This document shows positions 1-9,860 of a DNA stretch of 64,000 nt, piece by piece. The translations under genes and the position numbers were made by a program. Source of the stretch: Agapanthus africanus (Eukaryota; Streptophyta; Magnoliopsida; Asparagales; Amaryllidaceae). The first letter of the stretch is position 1. Each line of letters opens with the position of its first letter. The stretch spans positions 376,548,137-376,612,136 of the forward strand of contig JASDDO010000006.1 of NCBI GenBank assembly GCA_030015575.1, read 5' to 3'. The notes under the pieces were generated by a model. That model made no database searches, was not told the origin of the DNA, and saw only the letters and a list, made by a program, of their open reading frames with translations.

Positions 1-1
1 A

Positions 2-178
2 TCTCGTTGGAAAGGACCTTTTGTGGTGCGGTATGTATATCCGCACGGGGCAGTAGAAGTTGAAAATATTAAAAACGGTTCAATTTTTAAAGTAAATAGG
101 CATAGATTGAAACCGTATTTTTCCGCTGACCCTGCGGAGGAGCTCCTGTTTTTACAGGAGCCGCTTTATCATAACTAA
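2..178 (+). pseudogene. C-terminal end of Ty3/gypsy integrase (Athila/Tat-like), cut by window edge
   Basis: Frame 2 reads [20 protein letters not shown], then [16 protein letters not shown], and stops at 176-178. This pattern (RW-GPF, PxGAVE, FKVN-xRLK) is the conserved C-terminal tail of plant Athila/Tat integrases, which helps place the cDNA into chromatin. Only about 58 residues are in the window; catalytic residues lie upstream of position 1, so the state of the whole element cannot be judged. The following 1.4 kb is non-coding, as usual for the 3' tail of Athila elements. Athila and Tat are not separable from this tail alone. Confidence 0.8.
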
Positions 179-770
179 ATTTCCTCCACCCCACCTCTAT
201 GTTTCGGTAACATTTTCTCGTTTTAAGAATGGAGGTGAGTGAAAAAGGACTTAACTGAATATCTGTGCGTGCCAAAGTACAAGTTTGGGGGTAGTTTTCA
301 TTTAACTATTATTTTACCCCTCTTAATTTCTCTCCCCAAATCTACAGGTCTATGCATTCAAAGATAATATCAGTGAGGACACTGCTGAAAACAGGTTTGG
401 GGGGAAGGTTTGTATTCAGTAAATTATCTTTTGTCACTTGGCACTATACAAATTATATATATATATATATATAATAAAAGAGTAGAAAGTGAAAAATTAC
501 ATATGAAAGATAGAAAAAGTCTAAGAAAAGCAAAAAAGTTAGATATTTTCTTAAACGAAACCAGTAATAAGTAGTTATGAGCCGTTGTCCCAAGGGTTAG
601 TATGATGAAGGAAATTACTAATATGAGAATAAAAATAAATCTGAAAAATAGTCCTTATTCTTGAGGCCAAACATCTGAATGTTGATACCCTACTATATGC
701 ACTTACAGACATCTTGAAACATGGGATGGTAGAGGATACCTTGAAATGCTCTTGTCTAAAAGGCTTAGTA

Positions 771-824
<54 letters not shown>

Positions 825-1589
825 TGGTGAAAAAGAAAAAAAAATGAACACTGGTTTTGTAATTGCTTAAGTTAGCATAAAAAAAATATAGCGAGGGTGC
901 TTTATCACCTAGTGCCTTAGATCAACTGGTTTGGGAGCCACTGCTAAGTCTTAGGTGTTGCGAAACGAGGAATTACGCCTAAATGCACGAGCACATTTTG
1001 TAACCGGTCGGTTAGTACCTCAAGAAATATTAACGGTCGCATGAAGAATGTGCGAACAATTTTATCGAAAATATTCACCAACTATAAAGTACTTTGGAAG
1101 ATGGACAAGAGTATGATAGCTTGAATTGAATTCTCTGAGTGTAGAGATATCTTTTACCCACACGTAGGGGTATATGATCAATGTTTGGAAGAATGATAGG
1201 GAGGAAGACTAAAGGTTATGTTTTATTGAGAGATGATACGATTTCTAACATTTTTTCATGACCATTAAGATAGGGCTTATGACAACCGAAAAAACTGGTG
1301 TAGTTGGAAACTCTTATTTTCAAGTTCTTTCTTTTATAGTTCTTATCTTTATATGTAACTTTCACCGTCTTTCTTTTATTATTAGAATTTGTGGGTGTAA
1401 TCCGCTGAAAACCCTCAGGAGATAACACTCCTTCTACTAGGGACACCTAAAGATTTAACGGCTTGTTGCACGTGCTCAGTGCAATCGTGTTGCCTAGAAA
1501 GTGTGCTACTTAGGTTTTTCTTTTTATTTTTCTCCTTCTCTTGAATAACTAGTTTGCTTGGGATGATCAAAGTTAAGTTTGGGAGTATT
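179..1589 (+). other. Non-coding 3' tail of the left Ty3/gypsy element
   Basis: No convincing ORF follows the integrase stop. The stretch holds two purine-rich runs of polypurine-tract type (around 399-408, TTTGGGGGGAAGG, and around 1573-1587, AAGTTTGGGAGT) and two (TA)n tracts (about 451-473 and 774-823). Long non-coding or envelope-relic tails between pol and the 3' LTR are usual in Athila elements. No envelope-like protein is recognisable. Confidence 0.5.
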
Positions 1590-3117
1590 TGTTCAGTCGT
1601 AAATATCGTGCATTTGATATGACATTTTCCTTACTATTTTTATATAAGAAAATGTGTTTATTATAAATATGACACATATGAGGGTTTATCTGTAAAAATA
1701 CTATTTTCATATGTTTATATATTATAATTAACATTATGAAGGAAAATATAAGCATATAATATCTATATAATATTTAGTCCATTTAAATATGCATACCATA
1801 TCAAATATCATTAACCAATTCTCTTTAACTATAATATCATATCAAATGATTTGGATAATATCTCAATAAAAACAAATTCTACTAACATTATTTGTTTAGA
1901 TATTGTGCAGAAATTACATCAGGACTGAAATCAAGAAAATCCGAGTTGGCGAGATCAAATCTGCCGAAATATTCAAGTAAATCGAAAAAACCAATTCTGG
2001 CAGAGACTTAAAGAAGATTTTCAAAGTTCAGATATTCAAAACATCACCACGTGTTATAGAGATGAAGCCCCAGAAAAATGAATCCCTGACTCCCCCAAAA
2101 CGTGGCTAAACAGCGGCCAAAACCCACTAAACGCGGCGGATCCGTGGCCTGTTAGAGGATCTAAGATATGAGATTTTTTGGGTAGGATCCTAACAGCTAG
2201 TCACCCTATTAGGAAACTAGGGATTCTGGGTTTGAGACTATAAATAGAACCGTGAGCCTCACTTGAAAACTTATCAAACCGACGAGATCACGAAGTCCAA
2301 GATGGCTCAAGAATCCAGGTTGATCATTAGCTATTCATCTACATCCTTAAGAAGAGATCGAGAAGCAAACTAGGGTTTTTTTAATCACTTTCTAAAGGAA
2401 CATAGTGTAATTGATCAAGTTGATTAATAAAGATAGTTGTTTTATTCTTATTGCATTTTATTTTCTTTATTTACATCATGATCTATATCCGTTCTTTTAT
2501 CTCCATCATGCTAGAGTAATTCTCCGCTTGTTAGGGTTCGTAGGATTAGGTTGGATCAATGGATGATTAAAATCCTTTAACTCTTTTTACGTCCTATAAA
2601 GTTTATAAACTTTATCAAAAGAATAGTTAACATCCTAATCGGGAGCGCTATCAATTCATTGATATTCACGACCACGATTAGAGATTTGATTAACAATTGT
2701 TTTGGTAAAGGCTAGACATGAACGAAGATCCATGTCAAGATAGGGGTTAAGAGTGGGAACCCTTTTCCCTCCAGAAACCCTAATCTACATGCATCACTGT
2801 CGATCTAGTTTTAAATCTATTAAAGGATAAAAGGAGTAATATTTAATTAATCATCCATGACTACTAAATCTTAATGAACCTTACAATCCCCCTTCTAATA
2901 TAAAACCTACATCCATAGTTAATCTAGATCTATATCCTACATCCGTGATTGACGTAGATCTAGAATCTACAACCATTCTTCACTATTCATTATTCTTCCT
3001 CCTTTCCTAATCAATACGCATAAAGTAAGATTAAAAGATTCAACGTTTCTCTGAGGACGACCAGTACTCATCTCGGTCTAGCTACACGCGACACTGTTAT
3101 TGATTGTGGTTACTACA
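1590..3117 (+). repeat. Probable 3' LTR of the left Ty3/gypsy element
   Basis: It begins TGTTCAG just after a purine-rich tract and plausibly ends ...TACTACA at 3117. Inside are a TATA-like box (CTATAAATAGA, about 2239-2249) and, some 180 bp further on, a TAATAAAG polyadenylation-type signal near 2425, the expected U3-R order for a + strand LTR. Beyond 3117 the sequence changes abruptly to gag coding on the opposite strand. The second LTR is outside the window, so both limits are inferred. Confidence 0.45.
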
Positions 3118-5094
3118 CACACTTTACGGATCAATCAGGTCCCGATGAATATGCCCAGGGCGGGGGATTCTTCGATGCGTTGTTCGCATTTTGACCATAG
3201 GTTCTGCTACCAGATCGCATATTGGATCCAGGTTTCTCCCGGCTTTACCCTGGCATTGATTAATGCCGGGATTGGAGTGCGCTCACTCACGCTGGTGAAC
3301 CGCTGTATGAACAGCCGTTCAATCTCTTTGAATGTCTTTACGGAGTCGTTTGAGAGCTCCGAGTACCATTCGAAGGCCATTTCTGACAGGCTGCCAATGA
3401 ACTGGCGAAGCAACAGTTTGTCGTCGCCTCTAGTATTGCCGCATAGAGCTTTGAAATGCGCGACGTGCTGATATGGATTGCCTGTCCCTTTGTACACATG
3501 GAACTTAAGGATCATATATCGCGGCAAGTATTTGATTTGGTCATACCAGCCTGGATACGGCCACCCAGTTCTGACTATTTGGCCAGCCGCTTCATTAGCT
3601 TGATGAGCTCTTATTTGTTGAGCTATGTAATCATCAAGAGTAGCTTTGGAGATTGTTTCCTCCTTGGCTGTTAATAGAGACGGAAGAGGGTTTGATGTTT
3701 CCCCTCTGTCATCATCTACAATTATCGACGGGTCTTCGGCCTGGGGTTCTGGATGGATCATTATTCTCACCATGTCTTGGAACAAAAGAGCCATCTGCTT
3801 TATATTGGCAGCTTCTTCAGCGGCTTCTTTGTCTTTTCTCTCAAGCACCTTTCGCAGGAACTCTGTATTATTCTCCTACACTTGGCGCCGTTCGGCTGCT
3901 GGATCCGGACTTTCTTTCTGTCTGGTAAGTGCTTCCATTTTGGTCAGAATTTCCTGGGGCTTTTTTTTGCTCCTGAGCTTTTGTTAGCGGCCGAGTTTGC
4001 GGTCGATGAACTACGAAAGCATGGCTTTCTTCTTTCTCGGAAGTCATGTAGACCGTATGTATGATCATACCCCCAGACTTAGGGCGTTTGGGTCCATCGC
4101 CTTTGGAATTTGCCGTAGGCGGTTGGATTTTTTCCGGTCTCATCCTTTTTGGGGAGGTCGAAGTTGAAGGAGCCGTTATGGCAGGCACCTGTGTAGAAAA
4201 ATCCCCCCGCTGTATGACGGAGGGATGGTCTTTTTCTTACCGAGTCTTCGGTTTCTTCGGCCGAGGAGAGTAATCTTTATTGATCACAGTGTCCTGGACT
4301 TCCGCCAGACCCTATGAATTTGCGAGGAGAGCCGCTGATGGGGTTGCTCTGTCTTTGCATGCACTGTGGCTTCTGCAGGCGGGGGCGATTTCTTTAGCAC
4401 CGCTGCTAGAGAGTTCTTGCGTACCCTCCTGAGCAGATCAAAGTTGTTCCCGGTTGGAAGACACCATTGGAGCTGGTGGGGTAAGTCCAGAGGGGGAGTT
4501 GCTCCCAGCTTTCCTCACTCGGCGCCAGTGACGACGTCGAGTGTGTCTTGCACATAGGACCACTTCAGATTTAGAAGCAGCTTCTTCATACCCCTGGCTT
4601 TGCTGAGGGGTTGCTGTTGGCGTCAACCTGTTGAAGACTGATGTCCTTAGCAGGGGTTGAGGAGGAACGACCAATCTTTCAAAGACCGATCTTCTGATGG
4701 GGGAAGCGCTTTTTATGGCTTCGTTCATAAGAGGAGTTTGGAGGGCTATCCGTGTTGCGGCAGCCCCTTCAGGTATTACAAGCCTCTTTGCTGGCCCGTT
4801 CGAGTTTTTGCTTAGCATGTTGAAGACTGAGACACCAGATTTGGACGACTCGTTGAGAGAGGCTGTTGCGGTTACAAGTCGATCGAAGAACGACCTCTTG
4901 GGAGCTTCCTCTTGCGGCGCTGAGGCACCGAAACTCACTGGTAGGACCATGGTCCCGAAGAATAGTCCAGTAGTGGATTGTGTTACTTTCCCCACCGGCA
5001 TTGAAAAAATAAAGGCCACGTTGGGCCCATAGGTCACTCCTACAGCTGGGGTGAAGCAAGTGTTGCTGTTGCATGTTGTGCAGTTGGAACCCAT
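3118..5094 (-). pseudogene. Ty3/gypsy (Tat-like) gag remnant
   Basis: Two successive - strand segments read as gag. The upstream part (about 5094-4438) carries three degenerate copies of an (S/F)-(V/F)-F-x-R-L motif (RSFFDRL, RSVFERL, TSVFNRL), a pattern I associate with the N-terminal region of Tat-lineage polyproteins. The downstream part (about 3848-3207) matches the retrotransposon gag domain: KYLPRYMILKFHVYKGTGNP, then FKALCGNT and LFIQRFTSV. The copy is broken by several changes and is cut off near 3118, against the neighbouring LTR. No protease or reverse transcriptase follows it. Confidence 0.75.
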
Positions 5095-5218
5095 CGATTT
5101 TTTTTACACAGGAGCAAGACACCAAATTTTAGTACCTCGAATCCAAGGGCAACCATAGCGAACCGCGATTTTGTTCGTGAAACACGACACACGAAGTGTG
5201 GAGTGGAAAGACGAAAAG

Positions 5219-5236
5219 GTCCCACCGGGCGTGCCA
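5219..5236 (-). other. Primer-binding-site-like sequence of the gag element
   Basis: On the - strand this reads TGGCACGCCCGGTGGGAC, upstream of the gag start. A TGGCACGCCC-GTGGGAC block near the gag leader is a recurrent feature of Tat-type plant elements as I recall them. Five bases further out the + strand reads TGTTCTC, a possible LTR edge at 5242. Which tRNA it matches was not determined. Confidence 0.45.
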
Positions 5237-5845
5237 GAATCTGTTCTCCGCTGAAAACAGAGACGAACTAGGATAGATCGTCCTGCCTGAATTTAGGGGC
5301 AGATGCTATTTGAACTTATCCATCCACCTCTCTGAAGATACCAAGTTGATTTATCGCACTATATATCGGAGGTTTGGATAGATGCGGCCATTGTTGCAGA
5401 CTTCATCAGATTCCCCCTCATTTTATGACGGGTTTTTGATTGTGGGGATGTTCTTCCCTGCAGGAACAAACCCCTGCAGTTAATTACGTTATCGCACTTC
5501 GATAACCACTTTCTCTTGCTTCGGTGGTTCACTTCATGTCGTGTGTATGTTTTGCTTGTTTTGGTTGCCCATGGATTGTATACAGAGTCTAGTTTATGTC
5601 GTCGCCCGTAGGGCGCGGAATGTTCTAAATCAGTATATTTTTAGATTTGAGTTTTGGGTCAAGGATTTTCTTAATGGGATCCACGTTGATAGCTTGGTTT
5701 GCCAATGAGAGTGAACTTAGGACGCAAATCTCATATAAATGAGGTCCATCAGTTCATAGGATATTTGGGTTTGATCTAAAGATCATTAGTCATATTTGAG
5801 ACTAAAATCAACTTAGAAGCAAATGAGTGTATGGGCTCAATTATT

Positions 5846-6085
5846 TTAGTTTAAGGACATCACGGTCCAACATTCCCTATTTAGGATGAATGTTAGTTTA
5901 AGGACGTTTCGGTCCATTATCGCTGTATTTGGGGCAAATATTAGTTTAAGGACATTTAGGTCCATTATCGTCATGTTTAAGGAGAAATTTTAGTTTAGGG
6001 ACATTTCAGTCCAACATTCCCGTTTTGGGGACGATTGTTAGTTCAAGGACATTTTGGTCCCTTATTCATCTTACACGCACGTGTA
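5846..6085. repeat. 48-bp tandem repeat, five copies
   Basis: Units start at 5846, 5893, 5941, 5990 and 6038 (spacing 47-49). Each opens TTAGTTTAAGGAC followed by a GGAC...GGTCC inverted pair, then CATT. Copies differ by point changes and small indels. Confidence 0.85.
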
Positions 6086-6547
6086 TTTGTTACGTGGCGG
6101 AGTGAACGATGGTGATATGGAATGCACCCAATTTAGGGTGTAGTCTGATTTGAAGTGTGCACGTCAATTTGGAAGTGCATTAATATGATATGGAAGGAGC
6201 AGTTGGGTGTCGGGACCCGACACCTCTCTGAAGACGTTGAGCAATTACAACAACATATATCAGAGGTGTGGAGAGATGTACCCTTAAACCAAATCCCGTA
6301 TTTTAGGGAAAAGATCATGGTGGATCATCTAAGAATCATTAGTCTTATTTGAGACTAAAATTTCTTTAGGAAATATGGGATGCGTATCATTTTAGATATC
6401 ATCAATGGGAGATCATTAGTCATGTTTGAGGCTAAGATCAGTTTGGAAATCACGAGCATATGGGCTCGGTTGATTAAAATCAATGAGGTTTAACCTTAGG
6501 AAAACTTTGCCAATTTGGGCTGAGATTGGGTTTCTATACTTACCCGC

Positions 6548-7075
6548 AGTGCTAAGCATTGAGACATGCAGCGCTTACGTGTGTTTCACGTGGGGAGCTG
6601 GATTAGTACTAAGCACTAATGTTCTATGGCGCTCATGTGTGAAACACGTGAGGCGCTCAGATATGGGCACCGTCCAATCAGTGCTAAGCACTTTAGTCAT
6701 TTTGACTGATCATAGAGTGCTAAGCACTTTGCATGGCACTCACATGGGAAGCACGTCAGTGCTGAGCATTGATTTTGGGTTTTGTTTATTCACCCCCTTT
6801 TTCTTTAGACAGAAGTGCTAAGCACTTGGCTAGAGCTCTGGTGCTCATATGAGGCACTCAGCCTCTTTTTTTTGTTTCACGTGTATTTCACGTGATTGCT
6901 TTATTTTTGGGGTGCTGGGTTGTTTTATTTGGCGGCTGCCCAATCAACCCAAATAAGTTTTCTTTTATTCTTTGGACGCTCACATGGGAAGCACGCGATG
7001 CGTTTTAGCTCTTCTTTTGTTTGTTTTAGGTACTCACGTGGGAAACAGCACTATGATAGTGCTAAGCACTAATTT
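6548..7075. repeat. Cluster of AGTGCTAAGCACT palindromic motifs
   Basis: Seven exact or one- to few-mismatch copies of the near-palindrome AGTGCTAAGCACT occur near 6548, 6607, 6682, 6715, 6764, 6812 and 7058. Several alternate with CACGTG-containing segments such as ACACGTGAGGCGCTC. Spacing is irregular (about 33 to 250 bp), so this is a dispersed cluster and not a tandem array. Confidence 0.75.
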
Positions 7076-8077
7076 TGCTCATGTGGGTTCCATGTGAGAC
7101 GCCAAGTTTTTGTTTATAGAGTTGTTAATCTCTGTTGTTAATGACATTTTGGTCATTGATGATCATCAAGATCTCTGTTTTGAAAATCTTCGATCATTTT
7201 TTTTATTGGAGAATTAAGTTCTTCTTTTATTTTTATAAGAACTAAGTTCTCTATATAGGGTTAAACCCTAATTTTGGAAGAATTAAATTCCCATATGTTC
7301 CTTTTCTTTCTCTGTATTTTTAACCTAGTTCTTTCCCCTAAGTTTTGAATCTGAAGAACAAAATCTCCCCGATGAGAATTAAATTCTCAACTTGTGGGGA
7401 GATTTGCTTTTACAAATCTCAACCAGAGGAAGAACTAATTTCTTATGTTAAGTGTTAAACCCTTAGATAGGTAAGAGAGGTATTATGAGCTTCGTGTTTT
7501 CGTTACTTAGGGTTTTAAAGAGGAAAATCTTCTTCTTTGAGAATTAAATTCTCTGTTCTTTTAAGAGCTCACTGTATTTCTTTTTGCAGAAGCTTGGTGG
7601 ATTTTTTTTCCTATAAGACTTGAAGTCTTGAGTCCTTATATAGTGGAGGCATTAATTGGTTTTGAGAAAATCTCTCGTTGAGAGATTCCAATTGATTTAA
7701 TTGGTCTCAAAATTGATTTGAGGTATTTTACCCACCGTTGGATCTTTGATCTAAATGTCTCTGTTGTTACAGAATATGTCGTTCTTGTTTTTTTAACAAG
7801 ATTGGGGGAAATATTCTCCCATATATAGAATAAAATTCTATTGAACGGTGATATTTTTATCACTATTGGATTTTTAATCAAAGGGTGTTCGGTTTAACAG
7901 AGCACAATCTTTCTTTATTTAGAAAGATATGGGAAATATTTTCCATCTCATTGGATCTTTGATCTACTAACTTTCTGTTTAACAGAAAATATCATTCTCA
8001 ATAGAATTTAATTCTATACCTAACCACCATTGGATTCTTGATCCAACGGTTCATTGAGTAGAATTTAATTCTACGTA

Positions 8078-8415
8078 AGGAGGTGCCCTCACATGTTTAA
8101 CACGTGGGGCTTATTTAGCTCCTCTAATCTGACGCTCATATGCTTTACATATGGGCGCTCATGTATTTAACACGTGAGGCTAATTTGGCCTAAAGTTGTT
8201 TGACTGCAGTGGCTATATGCTTTGCATATAGGCGCTCACGTTTTTAACACGTGAGGCTTATTCAGCCTAATAGTTGTTTGATTGCAGCGCCTATATACTT
8301 CGCATATAGGTGCTCACGTGTTTAACACATGAGGCTTATTTAACCTATCAGTTGTTTGATTGCAGTGCTTATATGCTTTGCATATAAGCGCTCACGTGTT
8401 TAACCCGTGAGGCTT
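8078..8415. repeat. 78-bp tandem repeat with paired CACGTG (G-box) palindromes
   Basis: About four units, anchored by the (G/T)GCGCTCAC block at 8155, 8232, 8310 and 8388 (spacing 77-78). Each unit carries two palindromes: a TATATGC-TTT-GCATATA type and CACGTGTTTAACACGTG or a close variant, followed by AGGCTTATT and GTTGTTTGATTGCAG. CACGTG is the core bound by plant bHLH and bZIP factors; no function is shown here. Confidence 0.85.
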
Positions 8416-8467
8416 GAGTTATGGGGAATTTTATCCCCTCTCTCTTTTTTATAATGGAACAAGATTC

Positions 8468-8850
8468 TTTTAAAAAAATTTAATTTTTTAATGCTTTGAG
8501 GCGTATTCTAGGAATATTATCTTTAAGGTATTATTGTTCTCCCTATAGAAGAACAAGACGCCTCCAGGATACAACAAAGTACTAAATTCGCTAAGAAAAC
8601 TATTTGAGATTCTTAGATTATGGATTAGAGGGCTAGAGATTAGAATTGTCAAGTTGCCTTTTCTCTTTTCCGAGGTTATCTATTTATGTTGTGATTCATG
8701 ACTTTTAATGAATCATTGTGACTATTAGTTAACAACTAATAATGTCCAAAGTCATGATTCAAGTTCGGGAGTCACAACCACAAATAGATACCCTTATATA
8801 GTTTGAGAAAACAAATTAATTAGATTGAAAATATTCAATCTATCTTTTCA
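8468..8850 (-). repeat. 3' LTR of V
   Basis: Homologous to 54156-54537. It is preceded by the target duplication GATTC at 8463-8467 and ends ...CTTTTCA at 8850. The next bases on the element side (ATCCCCTACT; AGTAGGGGAT on the - strand) fit a polypurine tract. The outer end has drifted from the TG expected of an LTR. Confidence 0.88.
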
Positions 8851-9507
8851 ATCCCCTACTAGATTGAACTATTTTCCAATCTATACCTTCAATTCAATTA
8901 TTCCCCACTATATTTAACATTTGAACTGCATCCTTTGTGACCAAGTCCATGAATACAAGAATGGTGTCTTTAAAAAGACTTAAGCCCTCAATTAGTGTAA
9001 ATATCTAGGATATTAAAAAAGTTAATGGTGTCCGTAGATTAAACCTCAACTCCTTGTGTTGACGTTCGAGATACCACACACATGGATTCGTCCAAATTTT
9101 CCTTAGTGGCTTTAAACCGTTTTTAGCACCATTATAGCCATGTTCTATCCTGTCTTCTATGAACACTTACAAGAATCAAAACTTATAAAGATCTTTGTTG
9201 AAGTGGCACCACTTCATATTCATATAGGTGGAGTTTTCTTCTGTTCATATTACTTCAGACTTGAAACTCCATTAAGAACTTGATCAACCTCTCTTCGTAA
9301 CAGTCAAGCAATTTTCTTTTTATTTATTATTTCTAATGAGATACTTGTTTGAAGTGCTTCTATAGACACATAAGAGTAACTTGTTGTTACCCATTAAACT
9401 TCTAGAATTACTTTTGGTAGTTTGAAGTTGGGTTCCCATTAATGGTCTCAATTGAGTTTCTATTTAAGTCCCGTTTCCGAAGTTTTTTTAATCACCATGT
9501 CTCTTGA

Positions 9508-9860
9508 CTATGGCTTTGTTAGAGGATCTGCTAAGTTATCACACGACTTTACAAATATTATAGTAATAACTCCGAATTCAACTAATTCTCTAATATACCT
9601 ATGTCTCAAGCTTATATGTCTAAAATTTCCGTTATATATGTTGTTATAAGTCTTGGACATCGTCGCCTGATTATCGTAGTTTATAGAAACGGCTGGCATA
9701 GATTGTGGCCATAACTTTATTTCTAATAACATATTTCTCAGCCATTTCACTTCTTTTCCTACAGCGGCTAATGCAATAAACTCGGATACTACTATTGAAT
9801 GCGTGATGCAAGTTTGTTTCTTGGATGCCCTACTAATCGCACCCCCACTAAGTGTGAAAA
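9508..9860 (-). pseudogene. V RNase H, distal part
   Basis: The - strand reads FTLSGGAISRASKKQT, then SEFIALAAVGKEVKWLRNML, INYDNQATMS, HISLRHRYIRELVEFG and NLADPLTKP. This is the hallmark C-terminal RNase H of Ty1/copia pol, which degrades the RNA strand during reverse transcription. It lies at the low-coordinate edge of element W. The proximal part of the domain is on the other side of W, at 50606-50940. About 650 bp of untranslated tail separates it from V's 3' LTR. Confidence 0.9.

Larger units (their letters stand above)
5242..8467. repeat. Palindrome-rich non-coding region, possibly a long LTR of the gag element
   Basis: No protein-coding signal. The stretch is dominated by short near-perfect inverted repeats, usually 5-9 nt arms around a 3-7 nt AT-rich centre. 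Examples are GTTATCGCACTTCGATAAC (near 5487), AATGACATTTTGGTCATT (near 7140), AGGGTTAAACCCT (near 7257), GTGATATTTTTATCAC (near 7847) and ATAGAATTTAATTCTAT (near 8000). A roughly 60-bp block (CACCTCTCTGAAGA ... GGAGAGATG) recurs at about 5325-5385 and 6222-6280. Position next to the primer-site-like sequence suggests a long LTR, but no second copy is in the window. The opposite edge may lie beyond element V, because a similar palindrome sits at 54568-54592. Confidence 0.5.

Noticed and set aside
3100-5032. Several + strand ORFs over 60-120 residues
   Set aside because: Shadows opposite the - strand Tat-like gag; no domain content.
5846-6085. CRISPR-like array
   Set aside because: Whole units, spacers included, are similar, so it is an ordinary tandem repeat, and the DNA is eukaryotic.
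6483-6821. 112-residue + strand ORF
   Set aside because: It runs through the AGTGCTAAGCACT/CACGTG motif cluster; the composition follows the repeats and no domain is recognisable.
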